Part shown: positions 59,463 to 64,000 of the stretch, piece after piece | Layout: every line of letters begins with the position of its first letter | Numbering within the stretch: position 1 is the first letter of the stretch | Assembly: GCF_001754075.1 (NCBI RefSeq) | Contig: NZ_MIEH01000001.1 | Coordinates: 60,553-124,552 of the forward strand | Length of the DNA: 64,000 nt | Source: Merdimonas faecis | GTDB lineage: Bacteria > Bacillota > Clostridia > Lachnospirales > Lachnospiraceae | Direction: 5' to 3' | The notes under the pieces: model-generated | What the model was told of the DNA's origin: nothing | The model's database searches: none | Seen by the model: the letters and a program-made list of their open reading frames with translations, nothing else | Program-made: the position numbers and the translations under genes

Positions 59463-59975
59463 ATGGCAAAAGTAGGAATTGTTATGGGCAGCGACTCGGA
59501 CCTGAAGGTGATGAGCAAAGCTGCATCCATGCTGGAGAAGCTGGGAATTGACTATGAGATGACGATCATCTCCGCACACAGAGAACCGGATGTGTTCTTT
59601 GAGTGGGCGAAAGCGGCAGAAGGAAAAGGGATCAAGGTGATCATCGCAGGTGCAGGTATGGCAGCGCATCTTCCGGGAATGTGTGCGGCACTGTTCCCGA
59701 TGCCGGTGATCGGCGTGCCGATGTCCGGCAAGAACCTGGCGGGAGAGGACGCACTTTTCTCTATCGTACAGATGCCGCCGGGAATCCCGGTTGCAACGGT
59801 AGCGATTGACGGCGGCATGAACGCTGCTATCCTTGCAGCAAAGATCCTGGCTGTTTCCGATGAGGAGCTGCTGGAGAAGCTGAAAGACTACAGCAAAGAG
59901 ATGAAAGAGACTGTACAGGCGAAGGCTGCAAAGCTTGATGAGATCGGCTATCAGGCATATCTGGATCAGAAGTAA
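59463..59975 (+). CDS. purE: N5-carboxyaminoimidazole ribonucleotide mutase
   Basis: 170 residues of class I PurE: VGIVMGSDSDLKVM, the catalytic SAHREPD, GAGMAAHLPGMCAALFPMPVIGVP. It moves the carboxyl group from N5-CAIR to CAIR in purine synthesis. GAGAGGATG precedes ATG 59463; ATG 59454 abuts that site and is less likely. It heads purE-purM-purN-purD. Confidence 0.96.
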   Translation: MAKVGIVMGSDSDLKVMSKAASMLEKLGIDYEMTIISAHREPDVFFEWAKAAEGKGIKVIIAGAGMAAHLPGMCAALFPMPVIGVPMSGKNLAGEDALFSIVQMPPGIPVATVAIDGGMNAAILAAKILAVSDEELLEKLKDYSKEMKETVQAKAAKLDEIGYQAYLDQK

Positions 59976-60005
59976 ACGTAGAAAAAGAGATAAAGGAGAC
60001 TGGTT

Positions 60006-61031
60006 ATGGATTATAAGAAGGCAGGCGTGGATATTGAAGCAGGCTACAAGTCCGTAGAACTGATGAAGGAGCATGTAAAAAAGACCATGCGTCCGGAAGT
60101 ACTGGGAGGCCTGGGAGGCTTTTCGGGAGCATTTTCATTAAGTAAGATCAAAGAGATGGAGGATCCGGTCCTTCTTTCCGGAACTGATGGCTGCGGAACG
60201 AAGGTAAAGCTTGCAATGGTCCTTGACAAACACGATACCATCGGCATCGACGCCGTGGCGATGTGCGTCAATGATATTGCCTGTGCCGGCGGAGAACCGT
60301 TATTTTTCCTGGATTATATCGCATGCGGTAAAAATTATCCGGAAAAGATCGCAGATATCGTGAAAGGTGTGGCAGAAGGGTGCCTTCAGTCAGAAGCGGC
60401 CCTGATCGGCGGCGAGACGGCAGAGCATCCGGGGCTGATGGCAGAGGATGAGTATGACCTGGCTGGATTTGCTGTGGGTGTCTGCGACAGAAAGGATATG
60501 ATCACCGGAGAAGCGCTGACAGGTGGAGATATTCTGATCGGAATGGCATCTTCTGGTGTACATAGCAACGGATTTTCCCTGGTGCGCAAGGTGTTTGAGA
60601 TGACGAAGGAATCCCTGGAAACCTATCATGAAGATCTGGGAACCACCCTTGGCGAGGCACTGCTTGCACCGACCAGGATCTATGTAAAGGCGTTAAAGAG
60701 CATTAAGAATGCCGGTGTGACAGTAAAAGCATGCAGCCATATTACCGGAGGCGGCTTTTATGAGAATATCCCCAGAATGTTAAAGGACGGCGTAAAGGCC
60801 GTGATCGAGAAGGACAGCTACCCGATTCCTCCGATCTTTGCAAAGATCGCAAAGGAAGGGAATGTGGAAGAGCAGATGATGTACAATACCTACAATATGG
60901 GACTTGGCATGGTGATCGCTGTAGATCCTAAAGATGTGGATGCGGCGATGGAAGCAATCCGCCAGGCAGGGGACAAGCCCTATGTGGTGGGCCGTATCGA
61001 GGATGGAGAAAAGGGAGTCGAGCTATGCTAA
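60006..61031 (+). CDS. purM: Phosphoribosylformylglycinamidine cyclo-ligase
   Basis: 341 residues. DYKKAGVDIEAGYKSVELMK at the start, LSGTDGCGTKVKLAM, the metal and ATP site AMCVNDIACAGGEPLFFLDY, LIGGETAEHPGLM and HITGGGFYENIPRML. It closes the imidazole ring to AIR. AAAGGAGAC precedes ATG 60006. purN begins 7 bases before its end. Confidence 0.97.
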   Translation: MDYKKAGVDIEAGYKSVELMKEHVKKTMRPEVLGGLGGFSGAFSLSKIKEMEDPVLLSGTDGCGTKVKLAMVLDKHDTIGIDAVAMCVNDIACAGGEPLFFLDYIACGKNYPEKIADIVKGVAEGCLQSEAALIGGETAEHPGLMAEDEYDLAGFAVGVCDRKDMITGEALTGGDILIGMASSGVHSNGFSLVRKVFEMTKESLETYHEDLGTTLGEALLAPTRIYVKALKSIKNAGVTVKACSHITGGGFYENIPRMLKDGVKAVIEKDSYPIPPIFAKIAKEGNVEEQMMYNTYNMGLGMVIAVDPKDVDAAMEAIRQAGDKPYVVGRIEDGEKGVELC

Positions 61032-61648
61032 ATGTGGTTGTCATGGTATCCGGAGGCGGTACCAATCTGCAGGCCATTATTGACAATATCGAGAGCGGGC
61101 AGATCAGAAATGCCAGGATCACGGCCGTGATCAGCAACAATGCAAATGCATATGCCCTGGAGCGGGCAAAAAAGCATGGAATTCCGGCAGTGTGCATTTC
61201 TCCAAAGGATTTTTCATCCCGGCAGGAATTTAATGAAGCGTTTCTTGAAAAGGTAGAAGAGATCGGACCGGATCTCATTGTACTGGCAGGTTTCCTCGTT
61301 GTGATACCGCCGGAAATGATCCGACGGTATCCGAATCAGATCATCAATATCCATCCGTCCTTAATCCCTTCATTTTGCGGAACCGGATACTATGGGCTGA
61401 AGGTACATGAAGCCGCACTGGCCCGTGGGGTCAAGGTGGCAGGCGCTACCGTTCATTTTGTGGATGAGGGAACGGATACAGGCCCCATCATTTTGCAGAA
61501 GGCTGTAGAGGTGCGAAATGGAGACACCCCGGAAATCCTGCAGCGAAGGGTGATGGAAGAGGCAGAATGGCAGATCCTTCCAAGAGCCATCGAACTGATC
61601 GCAGAAGGAAGAGTGAAGGTGACAGGAAATATCGCAGAAGTTTCTTAA
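61025..61648 (+). CDS. purN: Phosphoribosylglycinamide formyltransferase
   Basis: 207 residues. VMVSGGGTNLQAIID, AVISNNANAYALERA, and the catalytic triad region NIHPSLIPSFCG with the His of GATVHFVDEGTDTG. It uses 10-formyl-THF to formylate GAR. The start overlaps purM by 7 bases. Confidence 0.96.
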   Translation: MLNVVVMVSGGGTNLQAIIDNIESGQIRNARITAVISNNANAYALERAKKHGIPAVCISPKDFSSRQEFNEAFLEKVEEIGPDLIVLAGFLVVIPPEMIRRYPNQIINIHPSLIPSFCGTGYYGLKVHEAALARGVKVAGATVHFVDEGTDTGPIILQKAVEVRNGDTPEILQRRVMEEAEWQILPRAIELIAEGRVKVTGNIAEVS

Positions 61649-61664
61649 GGAGGATTAAGAGAAG

Positions 61665-62936
61665 ATGAAAGTACTGATCGTGGGAAGCGGCGGAAGAGAA
61701 CACGCGATTGCATACAGTGTGGCAAAGAGTGATAAGGTGGACAAGATTTATTGTACACCGGGCAACGCAGGCATTTCGGAATATGCCGAATGTGCGCCCA
61801 TCGGAGCCATGGAGTTTGATAAGATCACAGCATTTGCGAAGGAAAAGGAAGTGGATCTGGTCATCGTGGGGATGGACGATCCGTTGGTAGGAGGGCTGGT
61901 AGACTGCCTGGAGGCAGAAGGAATCCGTACCTTCGGACCGAAAAAAGCGGCTGCTATTCTGGAAGGCTCGAAAGCTTTTTCCAAGGATCTGATGAAAAAG
62001 TACAACATCCCGACGGCAGCCTATGAAAACTTTACAGACCCGGAAAAGGCACTTTCTTATCTTGAGACAGCCAAGTACCCTATCGTATTGAAAGCTGACG
62101 GGCTGGCCCTTGGAAAAGGTGTGCTGATCTGTAATACCCTGGAGGAAGCAAAAGAGGGCGTAAGGACTATCATGCAGGATAAAAAGTTCGGAGATGCCGG
62201 AAATGAAATGGTGATCGAAGAATTTATGACAGGACGTGAGGTGTCTGTGCTGTCCTTTGTAGATGGGAAGACGATTAAAACCATGACCTCTGCTCAGGAT
62301 CATAAGAGAGCCGGAGACGGAGATACCGGATTAAATACCGGAGGCATGGGAACCTTCTCTCCAAGCCCGTTTTATACGAAAGAAGTGGATGAGTTCTGCC
62401 AGAAGCATATTTACCAGGCTACGGTAGACGCCATGCGGGCAGAGGGACGGCCGTTTAAAGGAGTGATCTTCTTTGGGCTGATGCTGACAGAGGAAGGTCC
62501 GAAGGTTCTGGAATATAACGCGAGATTCGGAGATCCGGAGGCTCAGGTAGTGCTTCCAAGGATGAAGAATGACATCATCGAAGTGGTGGAGGCCTGCATC
62601 GACGGCACACTGGATCAGGTGGATCTTCAGTTTGAGGACAATGCGGCAGTCTGTGTGGTTCTGGCCAGTGAAGGGTATCCGGTATCCTACGAAAAAGGCC
62701 TGCCTATCAGCGGTCTGGAAAAATTCAAGGATGAGGAAGGCTATTACTGCTTCCATGCGGGGACAAAGTTTGACGGCGAAAACATTGTGACAAACGGCGG
62801 ACGTGTTCTTGGCATCACGGCGAAAGGAAAAGACTTAAAAGAAGCCAGGGCAAACGCTTATGCGGCCACAGAGTGGGTGCAGTTTGACAACAAATATATG
62901 CGCCATGATATCGGCAAGGCGATTGACGAGGCATAA
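61665..62936 (+). CDS. purD: Phosphoribosylamine-glycine ligase
   Basis: 423 residues of ATP-grasp fold. MKVLIVGSGGREHAIAYSV at the start, KADGLALGKGV, EEFMTGREVSVLSFVDG, AQDHKRAGDGDTGLNTGGMG and EYNARFGDPEAQVVLPR. It joins glycine to phosphoribosylamine. TAAGGAGG precedes ATG 61665. It is the last gene of the pur operon; a terminator follows. purF, purC, purL and purH are not in this window. Confidence 0.97.
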   Translation: MKVLIVGSGGREHAIAYSVAKSDKVDKIYCTPGNAGISEYAECAPIGAMEFDKITAFAKEKEVDLVIVGMDDPLVGGLVDCLEAEGIRTFGPKKAAAILEGSKAFSKDLMKKYNIPTAAYENFTDPEKALSYLETAKYPIVLKADGLALGKGVLICNTLEEAKEGVRTIMQDKKFGDAGNEMVIEEFMTGREVSVLSFVDGKTIKTMTSAQDHKRAGDGDTGLNTGGMGTFSPSPFYTKEVDEFCQKHIYQATVDAMRAEGRPFKGVIFFGLMLTEEGPKVLEYNARFGDPEAQVVLPRMKNDIIEVVEACIDGTLDQVDLQFEDNAAVCVVLASEGYPVSYEKGLPISGLEKFKDEEGYYCFHAGTKFDGENIVTNGGRVLGITAKGKDLKEARANAYAATEWVQFDNKYMRHDIGKAIDEA

Positions 62937-62952
62937 TAATAAAATCTAATAG

Positions 62953-63010
62953 AAACTGTCAGGAATCTATGCTATTATGTAAAAAAGCATTATATTTCTG
63001 GCAGTTTTTC
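62953..63010 (+). terminator. pur operon terminator
   Basis: AAACTGTCAG (62953-62962) pairs with CTGGCAGTTT (62998-63007) with one G-U pair, then TTC. The loop is 35 bases, so the call is moderate. Confidence 0.65.
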
Positions 63011-63093
63011 TTTAGCGGCAGTTGCCGTATCTGAACATTCTAAAAAGATCTAAAAGAAATCTCAGTGCTTTTCATTTCCATTTATAAAAAAGC

Positions 63094-63136
63094 AGGGAGA
63101 TTTCCTATAAGGTTGGATTTTGGCCGGAAATCTCCT
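63094..63136 (+). repeat. Inverted repeat upstream of the second Rpn-family gene
   Basis: CAGGGAGATTTCC (about 63093-63105) is inverted as GGAAATCTCCTG (63126-63137) with one bulge. It lies 20 bases before the gene start and could be a terminator or an operator. Confidence 0.55.
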
Positions 63137-63156
63137 GTAAGAAAAAGGAGGTTTTT

Positions 63157-64000
63157 ATGAGCAGAAAACGAAAGAGTCAGAGTCAAAAGAAAAAGAGAAG
63201 GAATCAGAAAAAGACATCCTATCCTGTACCAAACCGAAACTATAAGTCATCCATTTTTGCTATGGTATTCAGTGACAAGAAAAGGCTGCTGGAATTGTAT
63301 AATGGGATCAGTGGGAAAAATTATAAAGACCCGGAGCTTCTGGAGATCAACACACTGGAAAATGCGATTTACATGGCGATTAGAAATGATCTGTCCTTTC
63401 TCATAGCTTCCCGTCTGTCCCTGTATGAACATCAGTCTACCTACAGCCCGAACCTTCCGCTTCGGATGCTTTTGTACTTGGCAGATCTGTATGCGGGACT
63501 TACAAAGGAAGAGAATCTGTACGGGGAGACCAAGGTGCTGCTTCCACCGCCGCAGTTTGTGATTTTTTATAATGGAGAGAAGCCGCAGCCGGACCGGCAG
63601 ATATTGAGGCTTTCTGATCTGTACGCTGTGGAGGAGGAAGAACACAAGCTGGAACTTCTGGCGGTGATGCTGAATATTAATGCGGGGCATAATCCGGAAT
63701 TGATGGCGGCGTGCAGGACCTTGTGGGAATATGCGGAGTATACAGACCGTGTGCGCAGATATGCGAAGGAATTGCCGATTGCAGAAGCGGTGGAACGAGC
63801 GATCACGGAATGTATCCGGGAAGGGATTCTGAAGGAATTCCTGAGAAAAAACCGTGCGGAGGCGAAGAGAATGAGCATTTACGAATATGACCAGGAAAAA
63901 CATTTAAGACAGGAGCGAGAAGCATCTTGGGAGAAGGGCAGAGAGGCCGGAAAAGAAGAGGGCATGAAGCTGCTGGATAATTTGTACAGTTTTCTGGCAA
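63157..64000 (+). CDS. Rpn family / PD-(D/E)XK transposase-like nuclease (partial at window edge)
   Basis: At least 281 residues, open at the window end. It begins with a highly basic stretch (MSRKRKSQSQKKKRRNQKK) and then the family core: VPNRNYKSSIFAMVFSDKKR, NDLSFLIASRLSLYEHQSTY, PPPQFVIFYNG. Compared with the copy at 52963 the residue after LSFLI is Ala-Ser instead of Asp-Ala, so one catalytic acid may be lost or shifted, while LYEHQST is kept. The C-terminal helix is rich in Glu and Lys. AAAAAGGAGG stands 6 bases before ATG 63157. The basic N-terminus is absent from the other copy. Confidence 0.85.
   Translation, partial: MSRKRKSQSQKKKRRNQKKTSYPVPNRNYKSSIFAMVFSDKKRLLELYNGISGKNYKDPELLEINTLENAIYMAIRNDLSFLIASRLSLYEHQSTYSPNLPLRMLLYLADLYAGLTKEENLYGETKVLLPPPQFVIFYNGEKPQPDRQILRLSDLYAVEEEEHKLELLAVMLNINAGHNPELMAACRTLWEYAEYTDRVRRYAKELPIAEAVERAITECIREGILKEFLRKNRAEAKRMSIYEYDQEKHLRQEREASWEKGREAGKEEGMKLLDNLYSFLA

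Noticed and set aside
1..64000. CRISPR array, rRNA, tRNA, prophage or complete insertion sequence
   Set aside because: No spaced direct repeats, tRNA cloverleaf sequence, rRNA signature, phage structural gene or full transposase with ends was seen.

Overview
The window looks like chromosomal DNA of a spore-forming Clostridia, most likely Lachnospiraceae. Supporting signs are the eno-secG-rnr-smpB block next to a tmRNA, an AddAB recombination nuclease pair, a type 1B PyrK/PyrD dihydroorotate dehydrogenase, an alpha/beta small acid-soluble spore protein, a YtvI-type sporulation membrane protein, strong AGGAGG ribosome sites and clear TTGACA-17-TATAAT promoters. I saw no rRNA or tRNA genes, no CRISPR array, no complete insertion sequence and no prophage. 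The exact genus is not decidable from sequence reading alone.

Layout. 1-6.9 kb: the end of glmM, a divergent yitT, then eno-secG-rnr-smpB and two small genes. 7-8.2 kb: two hsp20 genes behind a CIRCE-overlapped promoter. 8.2-10.7 kb: a DUF1648 membrane protein behind a MerR-type 19-bp-spacer promoter, a methyltransferase and an AI-2E/YtvI protein. 10.8-11.3 kb: ssrA. 11.4-15.6 kb: a two-component system, hisH-hisF and ung. 15.7-20.6 kb: an ArsR/SmtB repressor with a P1B metal ATPase of unusual motif, a TPR lipoprotein, hflX and an AraC regulator. 20.65-20.73 kb: a long perfect palindrome. 20.8-28.9 kb: a DapF homologue with both catalytic cysteines replaced by serine, then addB-addA. 29-31.1 kb: a PadR/DUF1700/DUF4097/PspC envelope operon. 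31.2-37.4 kb: SASP, a GT26-like protein, a PucR/CdaR-type regulator, then ftsE-ftsX-M23 peptidase-S41 protease, which fit one division-linked wall-hydrolysis module.

37.5-43.7 kb is a pyrimidine cluster (pyrC, pyrF, pyrK, pyrD) that runs without a gap into a DUF1538 membrane protein and a tandem PII-like protein. 43.9-55.6 kb reads as accessory DNA: a sugar ABC importer lacking its ATPase; a minus-strand operon of DUF5685, a J-domain gene broken by two in-frame stops, and a short Hsp70; a GNAT acetyltransferase; an orphan HEPN protein; a PH-like/proline-repeat/degenerate GTPase protein; an Rpn/PD-(D/E)XK transposase-like gene; a MarR regulator; and a decayed ferredoxin-type aldo/keto reductase. 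pyrE resumes at 55.6 kb, 14 kb from the rest of the pyr genes. 56.3-64 kb: small membrane proteins, VanZ, an M29-like aminopeptidase, purE-purM-purN-purD, and a second Rpn-family gene cut by the window edge.

The observations most worth following are the DapF homologue with Ser73/Ser220, the P1B ATPase with a CPT motif and Glu601, the nonsense-interrupted J-domain gene inside a dedicated Hsp70 operon, the PH-like/GTPase protein, and the DUF1538-PII pair fused to the pyr operon. No wholly new multi-gene defence or RNA system could be demonstrated from the sequence alone.
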